49,303 nucleotides of DNA from the NCBI GenBank assembly GCA_903903985.1, contig CAIVAT010000031.1, positions 1-49,303 on the forward strand, read 5' to 3'. The notes below the pieces were generated by a model. The model did not search any database and was not told the origin of the DNA. It was given only the letters and a program-made list of their open reading frames with translations. Below are positions 7,753 to 17,594 of the stretch, piece after piece. A program made the translations under genes and the position numbers. Source of the DNA: an uncultured Bacteroidales bacterium (GTDB taxonomy: Bacteria > Bacteroidota > Bacteroidia > Bacteroidales > FEN-979). Every line of letters starts with the position of its first letter. The first letter of the stretch is position 1.

Positions 7753-10700
7753 ATGGCAATCAACGAAACCGCCCGGGCGGAAGTAATCCTGAACGGACAA
7801 AAAGCGAATGCGACACTCAAGGAACTGGAGAATTCTGCCAAAGCGCTTAATGCCGAGCTTCGCAAAATGGCCCCGAATGCTGATGGGTTCACCAAAAAAG
7901 CCGCCGATTACCAGGTATTGAAAGGCAGGATTACTGAACTCAAACAAGAAATTGGCGGAACACAAAGCGCCCTGTCAAAAATGGGCGATGTCGCCAACAA
8001 GTATTTTCAGTTGTTTACGGTCATTGGCGTTGCAATTACCGGTGTGGTCCTTGCGATAAAAGGCCTTGTCACAACTGCTGCCGATTTATCTGATTCCTTG
8101 TCGAACATCCGCAAAACAACCGGCTTGACTGCCGATGAAGTAAACCGGCTAAACAAAGAACTCAAAAAGATTGATACCCGGACTTCTCGGGAAGACCTGC
8201 GCCAGATGGCTGTTGTAGCGGGTCAGCTTGGCGTTGCCAGCAAAGACCTGGTCCCGTTCATTGAATCCATGGATAAACTCAATGTGGCCCTTGGAAATGA
8301 AATCACCGGCGGGGCTGAGCAGGTTGCAAAAAGTGTTGGTACCCTGCGCAATGTCCTGATTGATTTTAAAACCACCAACATCAGCGAAGATATCATGCTC
8401 CTTGGAAATGCCATCAATTCTCTTGGCCTTTCCGGCTTTGCCACTGCCCCGGTGATCATTGATTTTGCTTCGCGCATTGGCGGCATCGGCATTCCGCTTG
8501 GACTGACCACCGGGCAGGTCCTTGGCCTTTCGGCCACGCTGCAGGAACTTGCCATCAAGACCGAAAAAGGTGGTACAGCCGTTGGAAGAATACTTCAAAA
8601 AATGACAACCAATACTTCGGAGTTTGCCAGGGTTGCCGGAGTTCCCGTAAAGGAATTTACAGAACTTGTAAACAACGACCTTTTTGGCGCCTTCGTAAAA
8701 ACAATAGAAGGATCAAAAAGAACCGGGGCCAGTGCCACACTGCTGGCCGAACTGATCAAAGACCTTGAAATAGCCGGGATGGGGGCATCGGAAGTGTTTG
8801 CAAAACTCAGCAACAACCTTCCCATGCTTGGCGAAAAAGTATCAATGATGGACACCGACCTGAAAACTTCAAGCGGGATCATGGAGATTTACAAAGAAAA
8901 AAACGAAAATCTTGCCGCAACCCTCGCCAAACTTGGCAAGGAATGGCACTCACTGATCGCTTCCCCTGCCATCATTTCATTCCTTACGCGGATGGTTGAA
9001 AAAACTGTAAGCCTGGTAGCATGGCTAAAAGTCTTGCCAACAACCATCAAAGAAAATGCTGTTGCATTAACTGTGATGACAGGTGCCCTTTTGATTTGGA
9101 TCGCAGGTGCCACAAGAAACCTTCAGATTACAATTGCCAACAACTTGCTTTTAAAGGAAGGGATTTTACTAAAGATCAAAGATGAAATTGTCCTGGGCTT
9201 TCTCATCATAAAGGAACGGATTTATACCCTGGTAAAGTCTGAAGGGACCATTGCCACAAAAATTGCAACGGTCGCACAATGGGCATGGAACGCTGCCCTT
9301 TCTGCCAATCCCATCGGCCTTGTCATTGCCGGTGTTACCGCATTGATCGCGGCCATCCGCCTTTATGATTCAAACAACAGAACCGCCGTTTTGAATGAGC
9401 AGGTCAAGCACTCCTCCATGAAGAGAATGGAATCTGTCAACAAACTGCTGGCATCCTCTTACGATGCAGTCAACGCACAAGTGCGGAAACTCAGCGAACT
9501 TTCTTCCAGAGAGAAAATTGATCTTGAAAACAAGATCGCAGGCACCATTAAACTCGCTGAAGCCGAACTTCTTTTAATGGAAGTCCGGGCAAAAAAAGTC
9601 AGGGACGACAATACCAAAGCAACATTGCTGCAAAAAACCGGAAATCTTGTTGCATCTGCCGGGATGCCCGGGGGCTTTGCCAATACATCCATGCTGAATG
9701 AAGTCGATGCATTTAAAAATGGGAGCAGTGCAGCAAAGGAACTTGACGAAGGAATTTCTAATCTTCGTCAAAATCTCAGCAAACTTAAAGAAGTACAAGT
9801 TGAACTTGTGGCAATAACGAAAGCAGAAAGCCAGGCAGACCTTATTTTGGGTAAAACTGCAGGAGAGCTTGAACAGAAATTAAGCAAGCTGATGATTGCC
9901 CGCAAGAATTCTGTTGCCGGCAGTGAAGATTTTTTGAGAATTCAAGTAAAGATTAAAGACGTACAAACGGAACTGGCAAAATTCTCCCCTGAAGAACTTA
10001 CCCAGTCGGAAAAAGACAGAGCCGCCAAAGAAGCATTGAAATCATCGTATGAAAAACTAGGCGATGAAATCAAGCTTTATATTGAACTGCTGCGCGAGCA
10101 GGTTATTACTAGCCCAGTCCTGGCTGAAATAACAGCCAAAAAAATTGCCCAGCTGGAGAAGGAGAAAAAAGTAATTGAGGATCTTGTAAAACTTGAAATT
10201 GAACGAGCATCATACAACAATGCTGCCCCAATTTCAAGAATGACCTCGCTGGGCGCAGATGGATACCATGCGGTAGAAGATTCAAAAAAACGCAAGGATA
10301 AAATTGATGGTGTTGAAAGGAACCAACCTGGTGAAATGGGTTGGGAAAAAACCGAGCAAACCGATACGCAGATATGGGCTGAAAAGGCTGACAAAGTTCT
10401 TGCATACGCAAATTTCACGAAAGACACCCTGGGTGAGATGTTCAATACTTTGTCAAATAATGAAGACCGGCAGCTTGACAAAGACGAGTACAACAATCAG
10501 AAAAAGCAATCCAATTTGAAAGCGCGGTTAAATGCCGGTATCATTACCCAAAAACAATACGATGCTGCCGTGTTGAAAATGGATACGGAACTGTCTGCTA
10601 AAAGGCGCAAGATCGAACATGATCAGGCAGTGCGCAATAAAGCAATTGCCGTCGTCCAGGCCGGTATCAATGTTGCACAGGGCGTTACTGCAGCGCTGGC

Positions 10701-11217
10701 TGGGATGCCACCGGCATCTTACGTGATGGCTATTTTGACAGGGGTTTTGGGAGCCATTCAGGTAGCAGCCATCCTTGGCGCCGAAGTTCCGCAAGCTGCA
10801 CGGGGAAGGTACAATGTGACCGGCATGGATGACCACCGGCTTTATCACAATGTTCCCTGGGTTGGCAATGCCACCACCGGACTTTATGCTTCTCCGACAC
10901 TGATCTCCGAAGCCGGTCCGGAATATGTCATCGATGCCAAAACCACGCGTAACCTCCAGGTGAATTATCCCGGTGTTATCGATGCCATCAATTATGCCCG
11001 GGTGCCTCAGTTCGCCACTGGCAACTATCCGCAAAATTCACCTTCCGCTTCCGCTATCAAACAATCCCAGGGGAATTTTGAGCAGGGATTGCTGTCTGCC
11101 CTCACTGAGTTCAATGCCCATGCGCGGCAGGGTATCCGGACATTTGTCGTGTACGATGATGTCCGAAATGCTGCAAATACGGTAAATGAAATCGAAAACA
11201 ATGTAAAAATCGGTTGA
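7753..11217 (+). CDS. Phage tail tape measure protein (TP901 type)
   Basis: A 1154-residue protein that sets tail length and is later ejected with the DNA. Residues about 95-330 match the TP901 tape-measure core: ADLSDSLSNIRKTTGLTADE, then alternating helices with GVASKDLVPFIESMDKLNVA and a glycine-rich loop near residue 230. Hydrophobic stretches occur near residues 76-105, 436-455, 517-537 and 965-1015. Long coiled-coil stretches lie between them, as usual in this family. By the common rule of about 0.15 nm per residue, the tail would be about 170 nm. It starts 2 nt after the preceding gene and stops just before the next. Confidence 0.9.
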   Translation: MAINETARAEVILNGQKANATLKELENSAKALNAELRKMAPNADGFTKKAADYQVLKGRITELKQEIGGTQSALSKMGDVANKYFQLFTVIGVAITGVVLAIKGLVTTAADLSDSLSNIRKTTGLTADEVNRLNKELKKIDTRTSREDLRQMAVVAGQLGVASKDLVPFIESMDKLNVALGNEITGGAEQVAKSVGTLRNVLIDFKTTNISEDIMLLGNAINSLGLSGFATAPVIIDFASRIGGIGIPLGLTTGQVLGLSATLQELAIKTEKGGTAVGRILQKMTTNTSEFARVAGVPVKEFTELVNNDLFGAFVKTIEGSKRTGASATLLAELIKDLEIAGMGASEVFAKLSNNLPMLGEKVSMMDTDLKTSSGIMEIYKEKNENLAATLAKLGKEWHSLIASPAIISFLTRMVEKTVSLVAWLKVLPTTIKENAVALTVMTGALLIWIAGATRNLQITIANNLLLKEGILLKIKDEIVLGFLIIKERIYTLVKSEGTIATKIATVAQWAWNAALSANPIGLVIAGVTALIAAIRLYDSNNRTAVLNEQVKHSSMKRMESVNKLLASSYDAVNAQVRKLSELSSREKIDLENKIAGTIKLAEAELLLMEVRAKKVRDDNTKATLLQKTGNLVASAGMPGGFANTSMLNEVDAFKNGSSAAKELDEGISNLRQNLSKLKEVQVELVAITKAESQADLILGKTAGELEQKLSKLMIARKNSVAGSEDFLRIQVKIKDVQTELAKFSPEELTQSEKDRAAKEALKSSYEKLGDEIKLYIELLREQVITSPVLAEITAKKIAQLEKEKKVIEDLVKLEIERASYNNAAPISRMTSLGADGYHAVEDSKKRKDKIDGVERNQPGEMGWEKTEQTDTQIWAEKADKVLAYANFTKDTLGEMFNTLSNNEDRQLDKDEYNNQKKQSNLKARLNAGIITQKQYDAAVLKMDTELSAKRRKIEHDQAVRNKAIAVVQAGINVAQGVTAALAGMPPASYVMAILTGVLGAIQVAAILGAEVPQAARGRYNVTGMDDHRLYHNVPWVGNATTGLYASPTLISEAGPEYVIDAKTTRNLQVNYPGVIDAINYARVPQFATGNYPQNSPSASAIKQSQGNFEQGLLSALTEFNAHARQGIRTFVVYDDVRNAANTVNEIENNVKIG

Positions 11218-11218
11218 T

Positions 11219-12862
11219 ATGCTTGCACTTATTGTTAATGGTCAGTCACTTGATCTCACCGCGGACGTTTCAATCACCCTGAAATATTCTTCCCCGATTT
11301 TCAATACCATCGGTGATTTCACTTATCCTTTTAAAATTCCTGTCACCCCAAAAAACGCAATAATCCTTGGTTTCAAGCACCGGGTCGAAAATTCAAATGA
11401 CCCTTACCAGGAATTTGATGCATCACTGGAAATGGATGGAATTTTTCTGCTTCAGGGCAGCTTGCGGATCTTGAAAGCTGACCCCACCCTCTATGAAGCA
11501 ACACTATTTATGGATAAAGGGGATTTCTATTACCGCCGCAAAAACCTCACCCTGCAGGATATCGATTTTGGCGAATTGGTTTTTACCGGCGAAACGCTGA
11601 AAATGGATTATATCAACGACTGCAAAAACAAGGCCTATCCACAGAGGCCGGTGGCTTTTCCAATGATCCTCAATAAAACATATTTTGAAGAGCTTCCGCC
11701 TGAACCAGTGTTGGAGTATTTTAACTATTATGTCAGCAGCCTGATTTACTATTTCACTCCATCCGCCGAGCCTTATGACCGGTCCGTGATTGTTCCGATG
11801 CTCTATTTGCGCTATGTCCTGGAAAAGATTTTTGAATTCATTGACTTCAAATTTGATGATTCATTTTTCAGCAGGGACCGTGATTATAATTCACTGGCAA
11901 TTTTCAACTTGGTTGATTGTAACACCACTGCCACCGGCTTTTTCTTTTATGACAAGTTGAAATTGCTGTTGAATTATCATGTTCCCAGGATGAACCTAAA
12001 TGACTTTTTTATCGAACTGGAACGGTTTTTCAACCTTCGGTTTTTTGTCAATAATACCTCCAGGACTGTCAGGCTAAAATCCGTTGATCACATTGTAAAA
12101 TCAGCCGAATACATTGAATTTTCAAACAAGATAATTTCCACCACCGTCGAGCCTGAAACAAAAATTACAGGCTATTCCCTTAAAATGGACATGGACTCCG
12201 GGGATGAATTTGAAGCTGCCGGGAAGGCAGCGCAAGATGTGGTACTTGGGCATATTTTATCCCCGGTTCAAAGCATTTCAGATTTAACTCCCTGGCCATC
12301 ATCACAAGTGTATGATACAAGGTTTGTTATTGACGAAAACGATTACTATGTTTTGAACCCGGACCAAACCTGGGCTGTATCACCGGCAATTTACTGGACA
12401 TGGAACATGTATTCACAATGGATTTATAAAAACAAAGACCAATCCATTGAAACCAAATTCTCCACCATGATTGATGATGGCATTACACCGTACAATTGTG
12501 TGGTTGGAAACTCTCGCGAAGCTTGGAAGGAAGTATCTCCGAAACTTTTCTTTGTTCATTACCAGGATAACGGCTATGGGGATGAAACGGTTCATGCCCG
12601 CTGCTTTACTCCGACAAATAACCTTTTCTATGGCGGCCAGTTTGGCCTGCTGAATAAACACTACAAGGCTTACCTCGATTTTCGAATGTCCTCGAAATCC
12701 GTCAAAATCATCAAACAAATGACCTTGATGGATCTCAAAACCCTTGATTTTTCATTGAAATACATGGTTAACGGTGTCAAATACCTGCTGAGCGATGTTC
12801 AGGTATCTATTTCAAACAGCGGCATTAAGCCAGCCACAATCAAGGCATATCCCATCCCTTAG
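11219..12862 (+). CDS. Phage tail hub or distal-tail structural protein
   Basis: A 547-residue protein starting 1 nt after the tape measure stop. It is rich in beta strands and aromatic residues and opens with an immunoglobulin- or Dit-like beta region (MLALIVNGQSLDLTADVSIT). No enzyme motif or signal peptide was found. In tailed phages the genes right after the tape measure encode distal tail and hub proteins, so a hub role is inferred from position and composition. It ends the second transcription unit. Confidence 0.6.
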   Translation: MLALIVNGQSLDLTADVSITLKYSSPIFNTIGDFTYPFKIPVTPKNAIILGFKHRVENSNDPYQEFDASLEMDGIFLLQGSLRILKADPTLYEATLFMDKGDFYYRRKNLTLQDIDFGELVFTGETLKMDYINDCKNKAYPQRPVAFPMILNKTYFEELPPEPVLEYFNYYVSSLIYYFTPSAEPYDRSVIVPMLYLRYVLEKIFEFIDFKFDDSFFSRDRDYNSLAIFNLVDCNTTATGFFFYDKLKLLLNYHVPRMNLNDFFIELERFFNLRFFVNNTSRTVRLKSVDHIVKSAEYIEFSNKIISTTVEPETKITGYSLKMDMDSGDEFEAAGKAAQDVVLGHILSPVQSISDLTPWPSSQVYDTRFVIDENDYYVLNPDQTWAVSPAIYWTWNMYSQWIYKNKDQSIETKFSTMIDDGITPYNCVVGNSREAWKEVSPKLFFVHYQDNGYGDETVHARCFTPTNNLFYGGQFGLLNKHYKAYLDFRMSSKSVKIIKQMTLMDLKTLDFSLKYMVNGVKYLLSDVQVSISNSGIKPATIKAYPIP

Positions 12863-12863
12863 T

Positions 12864-12903
12864 TGTCCTTTACAATCGGATCGGTTTCTTTTATCATTGT
12901 GCC
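12864..12903 (+). promoter_or_regulatory. Phage promoter element C (TGTCCTTTA-N19-TATCATTG)
   Basis: TGTCCTTTA at 12864-12872, a 19-nt spacer, TATCATTG at 12892-12899 (one mismatch to TAnnTTTG), then 4 nt to the ATG at 12904. It occupies the whole 41-nt intergenic gap. It is the third copy of the element. Confidence 0.65.
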
Positions 12904-14460
12904 ATGATCACGATCAACAAAACACCACCTGAAACCTTCTTTGCCGGCAATCCGGCGCTGTACAAAATTTATTCAGACAACATGTTGAGTGTTGCCGGGG
13001 TAAAATGCAATTTCAGCCTGGTAGTTTATGCCTCTGATACTACCACCGGCCACACGCTCACCTTTGAATTTCCTGATAAGACCATCACCTTTATAACAGC
13101 TCTGGTTCCCGATGATTCAGGAAATCAAATACCAACCGCTGATACTCCCACAAATTGGTTGAATTGGGCAGAAAGATTATTCGAGTGTCTTCAAAGTAAT
13201 TTTGAACTGTCCCAGCGTTTTATAATCTCCATTGCCCCACCTGATGCAACCTGCCGTGAAATTTCATTCATGGCCGTTAAAACCGGGCTGCTTCATTCTG
13301 CAGTCGTGACTTCAAACCTTGTTACGGTTACCAAGGAGCATTACCATGCAGGCATTGAAGATACTGCGAGGACGAATTTTGCCATCATCGGGGGCGTTTG
13401 GGATTCAAACTTTCGCCAGCTTGTTCAGGATGCCAAATCGGTAGATGGTTCCGGAAATGTTGTTTTCAACTTTTCGGAGTATCTCAGCGCCATGCTGGAT
13501 TACGATCAAACCCCGCATTTTACCTTTCCTTTCGATCCGGATAATAACCTCAAGGTCTTTACAAACTTCGTTTTGCCGTATTATGCCGGATTTGCGGAAC
13601 GCTTTGATGGAAAAATCCAGAAAATTCATTTCGATGCGCTTCGCCATGCCATCCCTGGCGGCCTGAACCGGGAAACCCTTGTGCTGTACAATTCCCAGGA
13701 AGAAGATTTTTTCGGTGTTTCCGAAAACAGCAAGTGCTTCATGACCTGGGCGCCACTTGTCAAAGTCACCGGAAAAACGGTTCCTGAAAAATTGTTTTTC
13801 TATATCCCGAAAGATTCCCTGGTCACTGCAATCGAACTGGTTGTGAAGGTAATTTATACTACTGGAAGCTTTGATACAGTTCATTTCGGCTCGTTTCCTG
13901 TCTTGCCAAATCAGGTGATCGAATGCTCGGTAGGGTATGAGCAGCTTGATCTCGCCACGGTTGACCCTGCAAAAACGGTGGCATCCTGGCAGGTCAACCT
14001 CGATAATTTTCAAACCGGTGTCCTGTCCGAAGTCCGGACATTCATGCTTGATGCGGTCACTTATGAAAATGAACGCATTTTCATTTTTCAAAACAGCTTC
14101 GGCAGGGCTTATGATGTAGTCCGCTTCACCGGCAAAGGATCGATGAATATCGACCTTGACTTCACCGTTAATAGCTGCACCACACTCGAAATGGAATCCT
14201 TTTTCAATGCATCTTCCCGTAAATCACTGACCTCTGAAATGCAGAAGATGGTCACCAATTCCGGATGGATTTCGCGCCAGATGAAAGATTATTTGCGGGA
14301 AATGCTCCTTTCGCGGCAGGTTTTTGAATACAAGGATAACCTGCTTTACCCCATTGTCATTACTACCAACGTGGTTAAAGAACATTTCATCGACGATAAA
14401 TATTTGTACAGCCTGGACCTGGAGTACGACAGGGCATACCGTGATTTTTTTTTTCAATAA
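12904..14460 (+). CDS. Hypothetical phage tail or baseplate protein
   Basis: A 518-residue beta-rich protein of unknown function. It follows the presumed tail hub and precedes the fibre, so a distal tail or receptor-binding-complex part is likely. A long C-terminal region (about residues 400-518) has the character of a mixed alpha/beta domain. No signal peptide or catalytic motif was recognised. It starts 4 nt after the -7-like box of promoter element C. Confidence 0.55.
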   Translation: MITINKTPPETFFAGNPALYKIYSDNMLSVAGVKCNFSLVVYASDTTTGHTLTFEFPDKTITFITALVPDDSGNQIPTADTPTNWLNWAERLFECLQSNFELSQRFIISIAPPDATCREISFMAVKTGLLHSAVVTSNLVTVTKEHYHAGIEDTARTNFAIIGGVWDSNFRQLVQDAKSVDGSGNVVFNFSEYLSAMLDYDQTPHFTFPFDPDNNLKVFTNFVLPYYAGFAERFDGKIQKIHFDALRHAIPGGLNRETLVLYNSQEEDFFGVSENSKCFMTWAPLVKVTGKTVPEKLFFYIPKDSLVTAIELVVKVIYTTGSFDTVHFGSFPVLPNQVIECSVGYEQLDLATVDPAKTVASWQVNLDNFQTGVLSEVRTFMLDAVTYENERIFIFQNSFGRAYDVVRFTGKGSMNIDLDFTVNSCTTLEMESFFNASSRKSLTSEMQKMVTNSGWISRQMKDYLREMLLSRQVFEYKDNLLYPIVITTNVVKEHFIDDKYLYSLDLEYDRAYRDFFFQ

Positions 14461-14536
14461 CGGGTAATATTTCCATTTGGGTTCTTTACAGGATTTATTC
14501 AATGGATTACTCAGATGACTATAGTTAAAAAAACAA

Positions 14537-14908
14537 ATGATAACCTACCAGCACGTTTTTGACAAAATAAAAGACGCACTATCTCTGAGGCCAGCCGGAA
14601 CCAGGGTGCAGGTAGGTGATCATGAAGCTGCTGAACTGTTGCTGCTTGATTACATCGAACAATTTAAGAACAGCGATTCGTTTTCAGCCGGAAATACAAG
14701 AGAAGCCCATGGAGAAGCAGTGGCAGATGATCCATTGACACTCACATGGAACATCGAATTCGCTGATACAGATTATTCTTATACCATCAATGGCTTTGAT
14801 ATCTATGGCAACCCTGTCGAAATTTACCTCATCAGTAAGTCACCCACCGAAATTGTTATAAAAACCCTTGTTAACGCCACAATGACAGCCATTGCGATGC
14901 CTTATTGA
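14537..14908 (+). CDS. Hypothetical phage protein upstream of the fibre
   Basis: A 123-residue protein. The N-terminal half is helical (DKIKDALSLRPAGTRVQVGD, HEAAELLLLDYIEQF). The C-terminal half is beta-rich and ends in an apolar strand (TLVNATMTAIAMPY). No known family was recognised. Its position between tail and fibre genes suggests a small tail-tip or fibre-associated protein. The upstream gap at 14461-14536 holds only a degenerate version of the phage promoter. Confidence 0.5.
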   Translation: MITYQHVFDKIKDALSLRPAGTRVQVGDHEAAELLLLDYIEQFKNSDSFSAGNTREAHGEAVADDPLTLTWNIEFADTDYSYTINGFDIYGNPVEIYLISKSPTEIVIKTLVNATMTAIAMPY

Positions 14909-14926
14909 AACCTTAAAACCCAAAAT

Positions 14927-17056
14927 ATGAAAAACCTCCTGCTGATTTTTTCTTTCATTCTTTCTGTTTCCATTTCGTTTGCACAAAAAAGGGTTATGGA
15001 TACTGCTGTCGCCAAAGTAGTCTATTTTAAAAATGGTTATTTTCAGAACCTTTATCTTACTCAGCTTGCCAATGATAATGCTCCGGATAGTGTTCTTACT
15101 GTCGTTGATTCAAAAGTAAAATCTGCCGTCTTTCCTGATACTTTCTTTGGGGATGTTGCCTATGGTTGGGGCAACCATGCAGATCGGAATTATGTTGTAA
15201 ACCCGATGACTTCGAAAGGTGATATGATCACAACCACCAACGGAATAAATGCGGTTCGAGTCAAACTGGGAGACAGGGGAACCGTTTTAACCTCTTATGG
15301 AGATATGCCTGAGTGGATGGAGCTTCCTCAACAAGCAGAACAAATTCAGAGCGACTGGGCACAGACTACTGCTGAAGCTTTGGACTTCATTAAAAATAAA
15401 CCCACGTTGGGTCCGATTTCATCAGGTGGTTATCCTGGAGCCGGGATTCCCATTTCAACCGGTTCGGCCTGGAATTCTTCGATCGCTGACCATAGCAGCA
15501 ATTGGAACGCGGCCTACGGTTGGGGAAACCATGGTTTGGCCGGGTATATGACAAATCCGATGGGTAATTCCGGGGACATGCTCACCATGTATCCCCCAGG
15601 CGGCGATCCGATGGATAGTCCTGTTCTCACCGTATTACCCATGGGAACCAGTGGCCAATATCTGACCTCTTACATTCCTCATACCGGATCGCCAACCCTG
15701 AGATGGGCAACAATGCCGACAATCCCGCCAGGCCAGATTCAAAGTAATTGGACTCAGACCAATGGAAGCTCTTTGAGTTACATTTTAAACAAGCCTACAA
15801 ATGGACAAATCAAATCAGATTGGTTCATAAATGACACCAATAGCATTGCCTGGGTTCGCAACAGACCGCTCTGGATTGTCGGGACACCGGGTAACGGGTT
15901 ATCTCATGCAAGTGAAATATCATTCGGTGGCGGCGTTTTTACGTTTTATGAAAGATATTCTCTTGACCTGGCATCAACTTCAACGACAGGGGCATTATCG
16001 AGTAGCGATTGGAACACCTTTAATGGAAAAGGGAATGGGACAATCACATCAGTTACAGGAACTTCACCTGTTATTTCTTCGGGAGGGACAGCCCCGGCAA
16101 TAAGCATGTCAGCAGCCACAACATCAGCCAATGGCTATTTGACCAGTACCGATTGGAACTTGTTTAATAATAAGGTGAGCAGTCGATGGACAGGGACAAC
16201 AGACATTTATCGCGCATCGGGGAAGGTCGGAATTGGAAACACAAGCCAGGATAGTACATTTCATGTTACAGGATCAAGTCATTTCACTGGGAACATGAGG
16301 CTTGACGGTTATTTAGGTATTGGCACGACTGCACCGGTAGTTGGAAGGTCAATTGATGCATATAAGAATGGAAGCGCTACAATCGCAGTAACAAACACAG
16401 GAGGGGCAGGAGGGGCAACGTATCGAATGTATGACGTAGCAGGCTCTTCGGAATGGTTTTTTAAAGCCACATCAGCGGGGTTCAAGATTAGGGATAACTT
16501 GGCGAATAGTACAGCAGGGTATGATGTAATGACAATTCAAAAAGAAGCCGCTGCAAATTGCATATTCATAAAAGCTGGTGGTAATATTGGTATCGGAATG
16601 ACTACACCCACCGAAAAAATTGAAGTTTTAGGAAATATTGCCAATCAGAAAATCAAACTCACTGCCGAAGGTGGTTATGCCGTATTATTCCCTACAAGTG
16701 CAACCCTGGCCGCAGGGGATGTTGTTTGGGAAGATCCTGCAAATGGTGTGGTAAAAACAGATTATTATGGTGAAATGCCTTTGGGTGTTTGTTATTCAGC
16801 ATCCGCATCCTCTTTTGTTTGGGTAGTTGTTTCTGGTTTAACCACTGTCAAAACAGATGGTTCAGCAATCCTTGGTCAATTGGCATTGGTACTTACAGGT
16901 TCAGGAAATGAAGGCAAAGCACAATCCAGTGGTGGTACAACTTATGGAACTTATCAAAATGGTATGGTTGGCGTTTGGATGCAAACAACAACCTCATCAA
17001 CCGCACTTTGTATGGTCCGGCCTTTACCTGGAATGTATGATGGTGGAACAAAATAA
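14927..17056 (+). CDS. Phage tail-fibre-like protein with a Sec signal peptide
   Basis: A 709-residue modular protein. Residues 1-19 are a clear signal peptide (LLLIFSFILSVSISFA, then Q). Downstream come repeats typical of Bacteroidota fibres: AYGWGNH-type motifs near residues 79 and 197, three QS(D/N)W...I(K/L)NKP-type segments between about 140 and 310, GYLTSTDWNLFNNKVSSRW near 402 and GKVGIGN near 432. The C-terminus is a glycine- and threonine-rich head region (TTVKTDGSAI..., MVGVWMQTTTSSTALCMVRP). The same GYLTSTDW and GKVGIG modules occur in the secreted protein at 46279-48621. A signal peptide is odd for a virion fibre. It may instead be a surface-displayed protein carried by the prophage. 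Confidence 0.7.
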   Translation: MKNLLLIFSFILSVSISFAQKRVMDTAVAKVVYFKNGYFQNLYLTQLANDNAPDSVLTVVDSKVKSAVFPDTFFGDVAYGWGNHADRNYVVNPMTSKGDMITTTNGINAVRVKLGDRGTVLTSYGDMPEWMELPQQAEQIQSDWAQTTAEALDFIKNKPTLGPISSGGYPGAGIPISTGSAWNSSIADHSSNWNAAYGWGNHGLAGYMTNPMGNSGDMLTMYPPGGDPMDSPVLTVLPMGTSGQYLTSYIPHTGSPTLRWATMPTIPPGQIQSNWTQTNGSSLSYILNKPTNGQIKSDWFINDTNSIAWVRNRPLWIVGTPGNGLSHASEISFGGGVFTFYERYSLDLASTSTTGALSSSDWNTFNGKGNGTITSVTGTSPVISSGGTAPAISMSAATTSANGYLTSTDWNLFNNKVSSRWTGTTDIYRASGKVGIGNTSQDSTFHVTGSSHFTGNMRLDGYLGIGTTAPVVGRSIDAYKNGSATIAVTNTGGAGGATYRMYDVAGSSEWFFKATSAGFKIRDNLANSTAGYDVMTIQKEAAANCIFIKAGGNIGIGMTTPTEKIEVLGNIANQKIKLTAEGGYAVLFPTSATLAAGDVVWEDPANGVVKTDYYGEMPLGVCYSASASSFVWVVVSGLTTVKTDGSAILGQLALVLTGSGNEGKAQSSGGTTYGTYQNGMVGVWMQTTTSSTALCMVRPLPGMYDGGTK

Positions 17057-17107
17057 TTTAATAAAATCTTTTTGGGGATAATCCCGCAAACAATTAAATT
17101 TCACAAA

Positions 17108-17344
17108 ATGAAAACATTAAAACCTAAAGTCGATCAGGATTTCTCAGTAAATCATGATGCCATGATTACAAAAGCCGATGGCACAAAAGTTAGCGCAAAA
17201 GAAATTCTTTGTGCAGAAATGCCGCATATCCTTGGCGGCCTGGAAGCTGCAAAGGCTTTGTCAAAGAATTTCATCGTAAAGATGGCCATTGGCATTGTCA
17301 TTAATGCAGTGGAAGCCCTCGGAGAAGCTTTCTGCAATGGCTAA
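17108..17344 (+). CDS. Small hypothetical phage protein
   Basis: A 78-residue protein. The start at 17108 (CACAAAATG) is preferred over an in-frame ATG 36 nt upstream because that one would add a poorly conserved-looking leader. The N-terminal part is polar (DQDFSVNHDAMITKADGTKV). The C-terminal part (about 45-72) is a hydrophobic helix, KNFIVKMAIGIVINAVEALG. It overlaps the next gene by 8 nt. It belongs to the run of small genes after the fibre, where lysis functions are often found. Confidence 0.5.
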   Translation: MKTLKPKVDQDFSVNHDAMITKADGTKVSAKEILCAEMPHILGGLEAAKALSKNFIVKMAIGIVINAVEALGEAFCNG

Positions 17345-17564
17345 GCATTCCAAACGCGGTTCTATCAATTGTTACGATGTTGCAAAAGCATTCATCGTAA
17401 CAATTGGGACTTCTGTAATAGGATCCTTGATCCCCATTGTTTCGACAGGCCATTTTCCGGAGAAACAGCAGATTGCCCTGATCCTGGGCACTGCTGTTGG
17501 AGCCGGGTTGACCTATCTTTTAAAACAACTTGGAACAGATGAGCAGGGGCAGATATTCAAGTAG
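17337..17564 (+). CDS. Small membrane protein, holin-like
   Basis: A 75-residue protein starting at the ATG at 17337, within an 8-nt overlap with the previous gene. It has two predicted membrane helices, AFIVTIGTSVIGSLIPIVS (about 13-31) and IALILGTAVGAGLTYLLKQL (about 42-61), separated by a short polar loop, with a charged tail. Two helices and this size fit class II holins, which permeabilise the inner membrane during lysis. Position after the fibre gene supports that. No endolysin is seen nearby, so the call stays tentative. Confidence 0.45.
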   Translation: MAKHSKRGSINCYDVAKAFIVTIGTSVIGSLIPIVSTGHFPEKQQIALILGTAVGAGLTYLLKQLGTDEQGQIFK

Positions 17565-17594
17565 TCGAATCCTGATCCCTTAGATAAATAATGG

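Noticed and set aside
14482..14536. A fourth copy of the phage promoter before the 123-residue gene (TTCTTTA-N19-TACTCAGA)
   Set aside because: It lacks the TGTCC part and the TTG, and the following ATG at 14515 is out of frame with the gene at 14537.
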